From Candidatus Borrarchaeum weybense (GTDB lineage: Archaea; Asgardarchaeota; Sifarchaeia; Borrarchaeales; Borrarchaeaceae): a DNA stretch of 64,000 nucleotides. This document shows, in pieces, positions 63,855 through 64,000 of the stretch. Position 1 is the stretch's first letter. Each line of letters begins with the position of its first letter. The position numbers and the translations under genes are program-made. The stretch spans positions 248,001-312,000 of the forward strand of contig JAHQJS010000004.1 in NCBI GenBank assembly GCA_019057385.1, written 5' to 3'. The notes under the pieces are model-generated. The model was given only the letters and a program-made list of their open reading frames with translations, had not been told where the DNA came from and searched no databases.

Positions 63855-64000
63855 GCGATGATCCATGACCTCTTCGAGCACAGCGGGATAACCTCCTTCA
63901 AGACTGCTGAGATACTGTGCAAAACGGTATTAATGAAGCATGTGTTGAACTCGGTGACGAGCGCACAGCCCGATAACCTTAAGGCTGGTCTTTCCTCTCA
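63855..64000 (+). pseudogene. In-frame continuation of tnpB after TAG, open to the window edge
   Basis: Directly after the TAG at 63852-63854 the same frame stays open for 48 sense codons to the window end (AMIHDLFEHSGITSFKTAEIL and so on, ending KAGLSS). The composition matches the tnpB gene. The TAG may have arisen from a TGG Trp codon, cutting off the natural C-terminus; alternatively it is readthrough or a chance open frame over the element's right end. The guide-RNA end of the element would lie further right, outside the window. Confidence 0.45.

Noticed and set aside
1..64000. tRNA or rRNA genes
   Set aside because: The gaps were read on both strands for a TpsiC-like GGTTC-AATCC with a matching acceptor stem; none was seen, although a tool search would be more sensitive.

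Overview
The window looks like a stretch of an archaeal chromosome. It is AT-rich, with many TTG/GTG starts. It carries a fused alpha/gamma 2-oxoacid:ferredoxin oxidoreductase beside its beta subunit, a DUF354 protein, a DUF1616-like membrane protein, AbrB and PIN genes, HypC, and a TnpB-type element. I saw no rRNA or tRNA gene and no CRISPR array. The lineage cannot be fixed from this window; an uncultivated archaeal group is plausible.

Region 1 (1-44 kb) is a very large surface-glycan or protein-glycosylation island. I count 22 glycosyltransferase genes: eight GT4-like (one a tandem fusion), six GT2 and eight multi-spanning GT-C-type proteins (the first cut by the window edge). They are accompanied by a Wzx-like flippase, a methyltransferase, an alkaline-phosphatase-superfamily hydrolase, a probable alpha/alpha-toroid enzyme, a 729-aa polytopic protein, a DUF1616-like protein, a sugar-nucleotide epimerase with a zinc-ribbon insert and a DUF354 protein. 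The likely logic is this: cytoplasmic GT4/GT2 enzymes build lipid-linked glycans, GT2 DPM1-like enzymes charge polyprenyl phosphate, the flippase exports, and GT-C enzymes add sugars outside. No oligosaccharyltransferase with a WWDYG motif and no obvious initiating phosphoglycosyltransferase is visible.

Region 2 (44-57.5 kb) is housekeeping and stress related: korB-korA, a rhodanese, a rubrerythrin-VIT fusion, a nitrilase-family hydrolase, a Phd/AbrB/PIN toxin-antitoxin-like row, a thioredoxin-NHL protein like NHLRC2, a pentapeptide-repeat protein, two convergent unknown proteins, a TPR protein, HypC with a small membrane protein, and a GNAT acetyltransferase.

Region 3 (57.5-64 kb) is an accessory, mobile-element-marked zone. 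Two paralogous methyltransferases face each other across an isolated segment that resembles an IS200/IS605 right end (the omega-RNA end of TnpB elements). Next come a CYTH-like protein, a GC-rich coding relic, two proteins with HEPN-like features, a tryptophan-rich 105-aa protein and a GC-richer TnpB gene whose reading frame continues past its TAG stop to the window edge.
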